From NCBI RefSeq assembly GCF_004005815.1, contig NZ_SACK01000001.1, positions 620,001-684,000 of the forward strand: DNA of 64,000 bases, read 5' to 3'. Origin of the DNA: Mucilaginibacter limnophilus. GTDB taxonomy: Bacteria; Bacteroidota; Bacteroidia; Sphingobacteriales; Sphingobacteriaceae. Made by a program: the position numbers and the translations under genes. Positions 45,504 to 54,584 of this stretch are shown here, in pieces (position 1 is the first letter of the stretch; each line of letters begins with the position of its first letter). The notes under the pieces were generated by a model. That model was not told where the DNA came from, did no database searches, and saw nothing but the letters and a program-made list of their open reading frames with translations.

Positions 45504-45626
45504 ATGAACATTGCTAGTCACAAAAAACGGTTTACGCAGAACCGGAAAGGTCAAAAGGGGCGGGTGAGTAATTATCTTAGGCGCGTTGGTGACAATGTTG
45601 ACTTTAAAAAAGCAACAGAAAGCTAA
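45504..45626 (+). CDS. Possible 40-residue basic peptide
   Basis: A short frame from ATG 45504 encodes a strongly basic peptide (MNIASHKKRFTQNRKGQK at the N-terminus; FKKATES at the C-terminus). It is followed about 30 nt later by a hairpin that could terminate it. No ribosome binding site is clear and no family is recognised, so it may be a non-coding coincidence or the tail of a lost gene. Confidence 0.25.
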   Translation: MNIASHKKRFTQNRKGQKGRVSNYLRRVGDNVDFKKATES

Positions 45627-45655
45627 CTGCCTTAAAAAGTCACAACATAAAAAAA

Positions 45656-45676
45656 GGATTCGCAACTTGCGAATCC
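45656..45676. repeat. Perfect hairpin preceding repeat copy B
   Basis: GGATTCGCAA-C-TTGCGAATCC is a 10-bp perfect inverted repeat with a single central base. It precedes copy B as the hairpin at 29821 precedes copy A. Confidence 0.6.
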
Positions 45677-45683
45677 CTTTGCG

Positions 45684-45795
45684 AGTACGCCAAACGATAC
45701 AAATTTCCGCACATTTTTTAGAAGATATTGAAGTGTTAATGCGTTTAATTGCTTAAAACGCGGGTTTATAATAAGGCGACGGGAAGTTTATCCGA
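45684..45795 (+). repeat. Dispersed direct repeat, copy B
   Basis: An imperfect copy of the repeat at 29870-29974 in the same orientation, with the same three blocks. It ends with ATCCGATCATTT, close to the TTTATCGAATCATTTTT end at 35148 and 37338. Confidence 0.7.
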
Positions 45796-46269
45796 TCATT
45801 TAATTCATAATATAGTTAAATCAAACTTACAAGACTACCTCTCGACAACATTTCCTCAATAGTAATCGAGATCATAAGGCGAACAAAAACATTATTATAA
45901 CATCAAAGCCATAAATATTTCGGCGCTTCTTAAGGCTTGTTTGCCGCTTTACAGAATTTCGGAGTACAATCTCTGGTTTCCGGTCGATCAATCGACCTTT
46001 GTTTATGATAACAGAATTAAGACTTGTTTTTTAACGCCCCAGTCAATTCGGAATAACTAATACTGTGATATGACATAACCCCAACAGGAAATGATATCAC
46101 ATCCATCGCAAGTCAAGCTATCCACCTGATGAAGCTGTAAGTTTACTACATACATCTATCAACTAACCTCCTACATTAACCGGTAAATAATCTTTAATTA
46201 ACCATTTTAGTTTTTCTTTGGGCCTTTATTAATAATCGTGTTATAAAACACAACTCCAATTAATTATCC

Positions 46270-48507
46270 ATGTTTTACCCAAAGTATTTCAAAATTGTAC
46301 TGTTTTTGGCTTATATATTTAGCCTTAGCCCTGTCTTTTCCCAAACGTTAACCGGATCAGGTAACCTGAAATATGTTGACCCTTTGATTGGTAACGTTGG
46401 GCAGTTACTTGAACCAACACGACCTACGGTGCAGTTACCTAATCAAATGATGCGGATGTACCCGCTTCGCAAAGATTATATTGATGACCAGATAGCAGGG
46501 TTCCCACTACTTGTAGTGTCGCACCGTTTAGGTGAAGCATTTAGTATTAAGCCCTCTGTTGAAAAGATAACTGAAAAATCATTCGCCCGTAAACAAACAT
46601 ATGACCATGACCTGGAAGTAACGCGGCCATGGTATTATTCCACATATTTAATTGAAGATGATATAACTGTTGAATATGTGCCCGGAAAAAAAGCAGCTGT
46701 TTATAAATTTCAATTTCCGCAAAAAGGCGAAAAAAACTTATTATTCAATGTTCTTAATCCCGCTGATGCGCAATGGCAATTTAAGTCGGGCAAAGAAATA
46801 ACAGGCGTTGAAATATATCATGGTGATATTAAAATTTATATGTACGGTACTTTTAATGAAAAAGGCACTTTTGGTACACTGGTAGATAATCAGTTATCAC
46901 GTAAAACCGGGGCAAGCGGGAAAGGGGTAAAAGCGTGGATAAGCTTCCCGGGGTCTGCTGAAAATATTGAGTTTAAATACGCAGTTTCTTTTATCAGTGC
47001 GGAGCAAGCCAAAAAGAATTACAATAATGAATTTAATAATCAAGGATTTGAAGCGCTAAAACAGGCCGGTGAAAAAGCCTGGGATAAAGTAATTAATCAA
47101 ATTAAGGTAACCGGTGGTACCGAAGCGCAAAAACGCAGTTTTTATTCGGCACTTTACCGTTGTTATGAGCGCCCGGTAGATATCACTGAAGACGGTCAAT
47201 ATTACAGCGGTTATGATAAACAGGTTCACAAAACAGATCGACCATTTTATGTAGATGACTGGACCTGGGATAGTTATTTGGCTCACCACCCGTTAAAAAC
47301 CTTACTTGACCCTGCAACCGAAAGCGATGTGCTTAATTCATACATAAAAATGTATGAGCAAAGCGGCTGGTTACCAACCTTTCCGGTATTATTTGGCGAT
47401 CATGCCTGTATGAATGGGTTTCATTCAACCATAATGTTTCTTGATGCTTATAAAAAAGGGCTTAGAGGTTTTGATACGGTAAAAGCTTATCAGGCTATGT
47501 TAAAAAATGCAAATGAGGCCACCATGCTGCCTTGGAGAAACGGCCCTAAAGGCGAGCTGGATGATTTTTATCATCAAAAGGGCTACTTCCCGGCACTAAA
47601 AAAAGGAGAGAAGGAAACCAATGAAATGGTGCATTCTTTTGAAAAGCGACAAGCTGTTGCGGTTTCTTTAGGTGCCAGCTATGATGATTGGGCGCTGGCG
47701 CAGTATGCTAAAAGTATAGGCAAAACAGATGACTATGAGACGTTTACAAAACGGGCGCTTAACTATAAAAACTTATGGAGCGACAACGAAATGCTGTTTA
47801 TGCCCAAAGACGCGGAAGGCAACTTTATTGACATCGACCCTAAGTTTGACGGCGGCATGGGCGGACGCGATTATTATGCCGAAAATAATGGCTGGACGTA
47901 TATGTGGCAGGTACAGCACGATATTCCGGGTCTTATAGGTTTAATGGGCGGCAAAGACAAATTCCAAGCCCGGTTAGACCAGCTTTTCCGGGAACCGCTG
48001 GGCCGCAGCAAATTTGAACTGCATTCCAGGTTTCCTGATTTTACGGGTATTGTAGGCCAGTTCTCAATGGGTAACGAGCCAAGTTTTCATATCCCATACT
48101 TGTATAATTACGCCGGCGCTCCATGGAAAACGCAAAAGCAAATCCGCATGTTGCTTGATGTTTGGTTTAAAGACAACATTTTCGGCATACCAGGCGACGA
48201 AGACGGAGGTGGTATGACAGCATTTGTGGTATTCTCATCAATGGGCTTTTATCCTGTAACGCCGGGCATACCGATATATACTATAGGTAGCCCGCTGTTT
48301 GAAAAAGTAATAATTGATTTGCCAAATGGTAAGCAATTCAAATTAGTAGCCAACAACTGCTCGGTAAAAAATAAATATATACAACATGCTAAACTGGATG
48401 GAGTAGAAATTAATACGCCATGGTTTACTCATCAGCAATTAATTAATGGTGGCGAACTGGTGTTTGAAATGGGGCCGAAGCCTAATAAGAAATGGGGAGC
48501 AAATTAA
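46270..48507 (+). CDS. GH92 family glycosidase, divergent N-terminus
   Basis: A 745-residue exported alpha-mannosidase-type enzyme. The signal peptide ends near PVFSQ. The C-terminal catalytic part keeps GNEPSFHIPYLYNYAGAPWKTQ-like residues (Glu603) and PGDEDGGGMTAF. The N-terminal beta-sandwich starts VDPLIGNVG but lacks the usual GHTYPGATVPFGMVQLSPD and SHTHLSGTG stretches of the family; instead it reads VQLPNQMMRMYPLRKDYI. This suggests a different subfamily or specificity. The gene stands 264 bp upstream of SusC and may be the first enzyme of the locus. Confidence 0.9.
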   Translation: MFYPKYFKIVLFLAYIFSLSPVFSQTLTGSGNLKYVDPLIGNVGQLLEPTRPTVQLPNQMMRMYPLRKDYIDDQIAGFPLLVVSHRLGEAFSIKPSVEKITEKSFARKQTYDHDLEVTRPWYYSTYLIEDDITVEYVPGKKAAVYKFQFPQKGEKNLLFNVLNPADAQWQFKSGKEITGVEIYHGDIKIYMYGTFNEKGTFGTLVDNQLSRKTGASGKGVKAWISFPGSAENIEFKYAVSFISAEQAKKNYNNEFNNQGFEALKQAGEKAWDKVINQIKVTGGTEAQKRSFYSALYRCYERPVDITEDGQYYSGYDKQVHKTDRPFYVDDWTWDSYLAHHPLKTLLDPATESDVLNSYIKMYEQSGWLPTFPVLFGDHACMNGFHSTIMFLDAYKKGLRGFDTVKAYQAMLKNANEATMLPWRNGPKGELDDFYHQKGYFPALKKGEKETNEMVHSFEKRQAVAVSLGASYDDWALAQYAKSIGKTDDYETFTKRALNYKNLWSDNEMLFMPKDAEGNFIDIDPKFDGGMGGRDYYAENNGWTYMWQVQHDIPGLIGLMGGKDKFQARLDQLFREPLGRSKFELHSRFPDFTGIVGQFSMGNEPSFHIPYLYNYAGAPWKTQKQIRMLLDVWFKDNIFGIPGDEDGGGMTAFVVFSSMGFYPVTPGIPIYTIGSPLFEKVIIDLPNGKQFKLVANNCSVKNKYIQHAKLDGVEINTPWFTHQQLINGGELVFEMGPKPNKKWGAN

Positions 48508-48770
48508 TTCAGTTAAATAATATTATTTTTAATTCATTGTAAATCAGTTGTTTGTATTGAGTTAATCTGCATTATTCTGGAATTAACCAATTTTTAACCC
48601 TTCCGATTTAACCTTGCAGCGGTATTTTTTTAGTAAATGCCGTAATCCAGTTAAACCATTATAAACATGCATCACTATTTATTTTTTCCACCCTGATAGG
48701 GGTATTTATTACCTGTTTCGGAGGTAGCAAATGGAGATTTTATAACCTAATTATTTAAAACTTAAAAAGT

Positions 48771-51700
48771 ATGATGAAAAGATACTTACTACTATTAATG
48801 ATACTTTTCCCTTTTTGTGTTGCTGCACAGCAATTAACAATCAGCGGAACGGTAACAGACTCAGCTAACGTTTCCTTACCCGGTGTTAGCGTAAGTGTAA
48901 AAACGGCGAAAGGAGTACAAGGCCTTATGGCCACTGATGTTAACGGTGCTTATAAGGTAAATGTTCCGGCAAATGCCGATGAGTTAATCTTCGCTTTTGT
49001 GGGCATGCAAACCGTTACCGAAAAAATAAACGGTCGTACAACAATCAATATCAAGTTAGGCGGCAGCAGCGGCCAGCTTGATGAGGTGGTTGTGGTAGCC
49101 TACGGAACGCAAAAAAAGGAAACGCTTACCGGCGCTATCACCAACATCAGAACCGCCGATATACAAACTACCCAAAACGTAAGCTTAGCTCAAAAGCTTT
49201 CGGGTAAACTGGCCGGTTTAAATATCAGGCAAACAGAAGGTGAGCCGGGTAACTTTCAAAACTCAATTAATGTACGTGGTTTTGGTCAGCCGTTAATTGT
49301 TATTGACGGGGTACCGCGTAACGACCCTGGGGACTTTCAAAAACTTAACGGTAACGACATTGAAAGTATCACAGTACTTAAAGATGCATCTGCAGCTATT
49401 TACGGCTTAAATGGTGCTAACGGTGTAATACTGGTTACTACCCGCCGCGGCACAAAGCAACGTACCGAGTTTAACTATAACCTGGTTACCGGTATATCAA
49501 GCCCGACAGAAATGCCAAAGATGTCAACCGCGGCACAATGGGCACAAATACGTAACGACGCGGAGATATATAAAAGAGGCGGCGGTGCTCCTTTCTACAG
49601 TAAAGAAGAATTGCAAAAATACATAGACGGTGCGCCGGGTTATGAAAATACCGACTGGTATGCACTAACCATGAAAGACCATTCCAACACCAGCCAACAT
49701 ACCCTATCTGCAACAGGCGGCAGCGAAAAAGTGCAGTACTACACAAGCTTGGGCTATTTAAATGAAGGTGGCTTATTGCGTACCAACAATATGGGTTATA
49801 AGCAATATAACTTTCGCTCAAACCTTACAGCCAACCTGGTTAAAAATTTAAAGGCAGATTTCCTGGTAGCTGGTAGGTATGATAAAAAAACTGCGCCAGG
49901 CGGGGGCTTTCTATGGATATTTAAAGGCACAAGGGTTTCATTACCTACAGATCGTCCGTATGCGAATAATAATCCGGACTATCCGGGTGCCACGTATCTG
50001 GAATCTAACCCAATCGCACTTTCAGACCCGGATAACGTAGGCTATATCAACAGCGAGAACCGTAATATCAACACTACGTTCTCACTAACCTACACAGTGC
50101 CAAAGGTAGATGGTTTATCACTTAAGGTTTTAGGTACTTATGATTTTAACAGCTTTCAGGAGAAAGATCTTTACAAAAGTTACAAACTGTATCGCTATAT
50201 CGATGAGGAGTATGTACCTTACACGATAAGAAACGGTAGTGCCGGTTTGTCAAATTCGTTCAGAAATTCAGATCAGCTATCATTACAAGCCAGCATCAAC
50301 TATACTAAGAAGATTGCACAGCACAACATTGGCGCAGTACTGGTTTTTGAGCAGCAACAGTATAATAACCGTTTTGCTTATTTAAGCAGAAACTACTCTT
50401 TCTTTACTAATGATCAGATAAATTCGCTACCACGCGGTACAAACCCTGATGCTATTAGGGGTATTGAAGCTAAAAGTGCTACGCAATCGTATGCCGGTCG
50501 TGTAAACTATAACTTTAATGAAAAGTATTTGGTTGAGTTCGCATTCAGAAAAGACGGTGATTACCGTTACAATCCTGATAAACGCTGGGATTTCTTCCCT
50601 GTGGTATCGGCAGGTTACCGTATTTCAGAAGAGTCGTTTTTTAAAAAGGCGCTTCCTTTTGTATCAAGCCTTAAGCTAAGGGGTTCATATGGTATAGTAG
50701 GGGGCAACCTTGGTGACCCATTCCAATATCTTGAAGGCTTTACTACTACAGGCGGCGGCAGTTACGAGTTTACTGAAGGTTCAATCACATCAGGCGCGGC
50801 ATCACCGGCAATTGTAAACAGGAACCTTACCTGGACACGATCAAAAGTAACCGACTTCGGTATCGACCTTTCATTATTTAACAACACGCTTGACATTACA
50901 GCAGACGTTTACCAACGCGATAGAAGCGGTTTGCTTGGAAAACGCAATGGTACGTTGCCAAACACTTTTGGTGGCACCTTGCCTGAAGAAAACCTTAACA
51001 GCGACCGTATCCGTGGTATTGATTTAAGTATCAGTTACCGTAACCGTATAAATGATTTTGAATACGGTATTTCTGGTAATGTTAACTACAACCGTAGTAT
51101 GAATTTATATGTAGAGCAGGAACAGGCAACTAACAGCATGGTAAAATGGACAAACAGACAAGGATACAGATACAATGATGTTACGTGGGGCTACGTGTAC
51201 GATCGTCAATTTGAAAGCGCTGAAGATATATTACAGTCGCCGTTTCAAAGTGAATTCCTTTACCCGGGCAGCTTTAAATATAAAGACATAAACGGCGACA
51301 ACATCATTAATAGTGAAGACATGCAGCCGATATTTTATAACTCAAACCCTAAATTCAACTTTGGTTTAACACTAAGAGCAGCTTATAAAGGTTTTGATTT
51401 GAATGTATTGTTGCAAGGTGCTGCCAAGTATACTATTCGTTTCAGTGAAATATATGGCGAGGTGATGGCATTTAGAGGAAACACACCTGATTATTTCTTT
51501 GACAGGTGGCATCAAGCCGATCCTTATGATCCTAACAGCGCATGGATACCCGGAAAGTGGCCGGTATCACGCTTTAACGCTGACGCTGGCTCTGATATAT
51601 GGGAGAGTGACAGGTGGCGTCGAGACGCGAGCTATGTAAGGATTAAAAGCGTTGAGTTGGGTTACACCTTTAAACAGCAATTGCTGCAAAAAGCAGGCAT

Positions 51701-51860
51701 AAAAACTTTGAGAGTGTATGTTAACGGATTTAACCTGTACACTTTTGCTGATAGCTTTGTTAAGCCGTTCGATCCGGAAAAAGCTGCCGGTGCGTATAAC
51801 GCCGGTTATGGTTATCCACTAACCAAGATATTCAACTTTGGCGCGAACATTAATTTTTAA
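48771..51860 (+). CDS. SusC/RagA-type TonB-linked outer membrane protein
   Basis: A 1029-residue TonB-dependent transporter without an STN domain. A signal peptide (FPFCVAAQQ) precedes a carboxypeptidase-like domain (ISGTVTDSANVSLPGVSVSV), a TonB box (LDEVVVVAYGTQKKETLTGA), the plug (VLKDASAAIYGLNGANGVILV) and a barrel ending FGANINF. Without an STN domain it cannot signal directly to a FecR-type system; none is adjacent. SusD follows after 8 nt. It would import oligosaccharides released at the surface by the GH92 enzymes. Confidence 0.96.
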   Translation: MMKRYLLLLMILFPFCVAAQQLTISGTVTDSANVSLPGVSVSVKTAKGVQGLMATDVNGAYKVNVPANADELIFAFVGMQTVTEKINGRTTINIKLGGSSGQLDEVVVVAYGTQKKETLTGAITNIRTADIQTTQNVSLAQKLSGKLAGLNIRQTEGEPGNFQNSINVRGFGQPLIVIDGVPRNDPGDFQKLNGNDIESITVLKDASAAIYGLNGANGVILVTTRRGTKQRTEFNYNLVTGISSPTEMPKMSTAAQWAQIRNDAEIYKRGGGAPFYSKEELQKYIDGAPGYENTDWYALTMKDHSNTSQHTLSATGGSEKVQYYTSLGYLNEGGLLRTNNMGYKQYNFRSNLTANLVKNLKADFLVAGRYDKKTAPGGGFLWIFKGTRVSLPTDRPYANNNPDYPGATYLESNPIALSDPDNVGYINSENRNINTTFSLTYTVPKVDGLSLKVLGTYDFNSFQEKDLYKSYKLYRYIDEEYVPYTIRNGSAGLSNSFRNSDQLSLQASINYTKKIAQHNIGAVLVFEQQQYNNRFAYLSRNYSFFTNDQINSLPRGTNPDAIRGIEAKSATQSYAGRVNYNFNEKYLVEFAFRKDGDYRYNPDKRWDFFPVVSAGYRISEESFFKKALPFVSSLKLRGSYGIVGGNLGDPFQYLEGFTTTGGGSYEFTEGSITSGAASPAIVNRNLTWTRSKVTDFGIDLSLFNNTLDITADVYQRDRSGLLGKRNGTLPNTFGGTLPEENLNSDRIRGIDLSISYRNRINDFEYGISGNVNYNRSMNLYVEQEQATNSMVKWTNRQGYRYNDVTWGYVYDRQFESAEDILQSPFQSEFLYPGSFKYKDINGDNIINSEDMQPIFYNSNPKFNFGLTLRAAYKGFDLNVLLQGAAKYTIRFSEIYGEVMAFRGNTPDYFFDRWHQADPYDPNSAWIPGKWPVSRFNADAGSDIWESDRWRRDASYVRIKSVELGYTFKQQLLQKAGIKTLRVYVNGFNLYTFADSFVKPFDPEKAAGAYNAGYGYPLTKIFNFGANINF

Positions 51861-51868
51861 ATGAAACT

Positions 51869-53764
51869 GTGATGAATCAATTTAGAATAAAAATATTGGT
51901 ATCAGCTGCTATTTTACTGCTATTTAGCTGTAAAAAGGTGCTTGATATTGAACCAACAGATAAAATTAGGGGAGAAGTGCTGTTCTCTGACCCTGAAGGT
52001 ACAAAACTGTATATGGCAAACCTGTATTACCAATTGCCAACAGAAGACCTTAGCTATCACTTACAAGGGTTTAATGCTAACGGTCCCGGGCCAATTGGTA
52101 CCGGTGGTTTACAACCGGCAATGGTTACTGATGAAGCCATTCACTCCGAATGGGGAGTTAGCGTAGCCGACGACCAGCAACATTATTGGGAGCAAGGATA
52201 CAAACTTATCCGCGACGTAAATATTTTGATTGATGCTATTCCGACACTACAAATATCTGATCAGGAAAAAGATGCCTTGATTGGTGAGAGCGCATTTATA
52301 CGCGCATTTGCCTACTTTGCATTGGTTAAACGTTACGGCGGTGTGCCGCTTATAACTTCAAAACAGGAATATTCAGGAAGTATTGAAGCACTGAAAGTGC
52401 CACGAAGTACTGAAAAAGATTCATGGGATTTTGTATTGGCCGAATGTGATCGCGCCATTGAAAAATTAGGTACAGATAAAGGCCGTCGCGCCAATAAGTA
52501 TATGGCTTATTCGTTAAAAGCGCGTGCGGCATTATTTGCAGCATCGGTAGCCAAATTTGGTAGCCGGGCGCCACTTTCAGGTGCGGCAGTAACTCAAAAA
52601 CTGGTTGGATTAGATGCCTCATTGGCTAAAGGTTATTACCAGGCCTGTATTGCGGCTTGTGAAGGAGTGATGAATTCGGGCCAATACAGTTTGTATAAAC
52701 CTAATCCGGCCAGCCCCGAAGAAGCAGCTGAAAACTACCGCCAAATGTTTGAAGATCCTAATCGCGCTCCTGAAGAAGCCATTATGATTAAGGGTTACGC
52801 AATGCCGGGCGACTTTATGGGCCATAACTATGATATATGGTATCAGCCTGCACAAACAGCGAACGGTTGGCCGCATCCCGGTCGTATGAACCCGATACTG
52901 GAGATGATTGATAAGTATGAAAGCTATACTAACCCTGGTCACGACGCACCAATTATAACTACTGCAGATGGTGATTATAATGATTATAACGGTTACAATC
53001 CTTCTGAAAACTACCTGAGATTCAATAATACAACAGATATTTTCAAAGACAAGGACGCACGTTTATGGGCAACAATAGTTTTGCCGGGCACTATGTGGAA
53101 AAACACCAAGATTATCATCCAGGCAGGTTTCGTGAAGCCCGATGGCCAGGCGGTTATCCGTACAAATGCTAACATTACTGTCAATGGTAATACCTATTAC
53201 ACTTACGGTGCAGCAAGCGTTTCGCAATACTCAGGTTTCGACCCATATGGCGGTAACAACACCCGTACAGGTTTTAGCTTTAAAAAGTTCCTGAACCAAA
53301 ACAAACAGGTTATTGCCGCCTGGAATCAAAGCACTACCGACTTTATGGAGTTTAGGTATGCCGAGATTTTGCTGACCTATGCCGAAGCCGTGTTTGAAAG
53401 TGGTGAAGGAGATGCTCAAGCGGCAAAAACAGCGCTTAATGCCACCCGCCGCCGTGCCGGCCATACGGTTGATATTCCGTTAACTGCCGAAAATATTGAA
53501 CGTGAGCGTGCCGTGGAACTTGCCTACGAGAACAAGCGTTTCTGGGACTTAATACGCAGAAGAGAGTATCATACATTGTATAATAATACCATGATACATG
53601 GCTTATTCCCTTTACTTGATTTAAGAGCGTTACCTCAGCAGAAATACATTTTTGTACGTGCGGTGCCGCCTAACGAATGGTACAAAACCTTCCAGCCAAG
53701 GGGATATTACAAAGCGATTCCGGGTATAGGTGCTAACGGACTTGTTCAAAATCCACAGTATTAA
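51869..53764 (+). CDS. RagB/SusD family nutrient-binding lipoprotein
   Basis: A 631-residue surface lipoprotein with its lipobox at LLLFSCKKV. The SusD signature starts with LDIEPTDKIRGEVLF, then ESAFIRAFAYFALVKRYGGVPL and the RRAGHTVDIPLTAENIERERA helix. The C-terminal YKTFQPRGYYKAIP segment is typical of the RagB group. It is the partner of SusC and binds the polysaccharide before import. It overlaps no neighbour; the DUF3823 lipoprotein starts 19 nt later. Confidence 0.95.
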   Translation: MMNQFRIKILVSAAILLLFSCKKVLDIEPTDKIRGEVLFSDPEGTKLYMANLYYQLPTEDLSYHLQGFNANGPGPIGTGGLQPAMVTDEAIHSEWGVSVADDQQHYWEQGYKLIRDVNILIDAIPTLQISDQEKDALIGESAFIRAFAYFALVKRYGGVPLITSKQEYSGSIEALKVPRSTEKDSWDFVLAECDRAIEKLGTDKGRRANKYMAYSLKARAALFAASVAKFGSRAPLSGAAVTQKLVGLDASLAKGYYQACIAACEGVMNSGQYSLYKPNPASPEEAAENYRQMFEDPNRAPEEAIMIKGYAMPGDFMGHNYDIWYQPAQTANGWPHPGRMNPILEMIDKYESYTNPGHDAPIITTADGDYNDYNGYNPSENYLRFNNTTDIFKDKDARLWATIVLPGTMWKNTKIIIQAGFVKPDGQAVIRTNANITVNGNTYYTYGAASVSQYSGFDPYGGNNTRTGFSFKKFLNQNKQVIAAWNQSTTDFMEFRYAEILLTYAEAVFESGEGDAQAAKTALNATRRRAGHTVDIPLTAENIERERAVELAYENKRFWDLIRRREYHTLYNNTMIHGLFPLLDLRALPQQKYIFVRAVPPNEWYKTFQPRGYYKAIPGIGANGLVQNPQY

Positions 53765-53783
53765 TGCAGTTATTTTAAATATT

Positions 53784-54461
53784 ATGAACAAACTAAAATA
53801 CATTTTTTACATAGCAGTTATTGCGCTTGCTTCATGTAAATTAGATAACTACGAAAAACCTACGGGCAGCTTGTCTGGAAAGTTTATTGATGAAGAAACC
53901 GGTGAACTTGTGCAACAGGAGATAAGTTTAGGTACAATGGTAGAGTTAAGGGAGCATGGCTATAATCCCGTAACGCCTCAAAATATTATTGTGCAGCCCG
54001 ACGGTACTTATAAAAACACCCAATTGTTTCAGGCAAAGTATTCGGTAGTGCCAACAAAAGGTAACTTTATGCCTATAGATACACAGGTGGTTGATGTAAA
54101 AAGCAGCACTGAGCTTGATTTTAAGGTTACTCCTTTTTTAAGAATAAAGGATATAAACATTACCAAACAAAATGGCAAGGTAGTGGCTAAATTTAAAGTA
54201 GAGCAGGTTTACACCGGCGCGCCAATACTGGCTATTGGTTTATTTGCCAATAAATTCCCGATGGCAGGCAGGTATTCAGCCCTTGTTTTTACGGAGACTA
54301 TCTACCCTCCATCCTCACAGGAGTATACCATGGAGCTTGATATTGCCGGCAATAGTAGCATTTTAAAAGCTGGCCAGCCATACTACTTTAGGATAGGTGC
54401 TATTATAGATGTACCCGAAGCCAAGTATAATTATACAACAGCTGTAAGAATTACACTATAA
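53784..54461 (+). CDS. DUF3823 domain lipoprotein
   Basis: A 225-residue surface lipoprotein with the lipobox at IALASCKLDNY. ATG 53784 is chosen because it begins the signal peptide; an earlier in-frame start at 53730 would overlap the SusD end. The body fits DUF3823 (SLSGKFIDEETGELVQQEIS; IIVQPDGTYKNTQLFQAKYS), a two-domain beta protein found after SusD in Bacteroidota sugar-uptake loci. It is likely a surface glycan-binding accessory. Confidence 0.9.
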   Translation: MNKLKYIFYIAVIALASCKLDNYEKPTGSLSGKFIDEETGELVQQEISLGTMVELREHGYNPVTPQNIIVQPDGTYKNTQLFQAKYSVVPTKGNFMPIDTQVVDVKSSTELDFKVTPFLRIKDINITKQNGKVVAKFKVEQVYTGAPILAIGLFANKFPMAGRYSALVFTETIYPPSSQEYTMELDIAGNSSILKAGQPYYFRIGAIIDVPEAKYNYTTAVRITL

Positions 54462-54584
54462 CAGTTACTACAATAGTTCATTTTTGATCCGGCGGATATC
54501 CTGTCTGCCGGATCAAATTATTTTACAGGTGTTAAGTATATCGTTTTTTACTGATTTGGCCTGTACAACAATACATCTCATTTA

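Larger units (their letters stand above)
45286..46269. other. Large divergent intergenic region with repeats
   Basis: Almost 1 kb between the bpX operon and the GH92 gene, both read away from it. It holds a 16-bp palindrome, a 40-codon basic frame, a 21-nt hairpin and repeat copy B. Its composition is more AT-rich than the operon to the left. No tRNA or other RNA gene was recognised. Confidence 0.5.
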
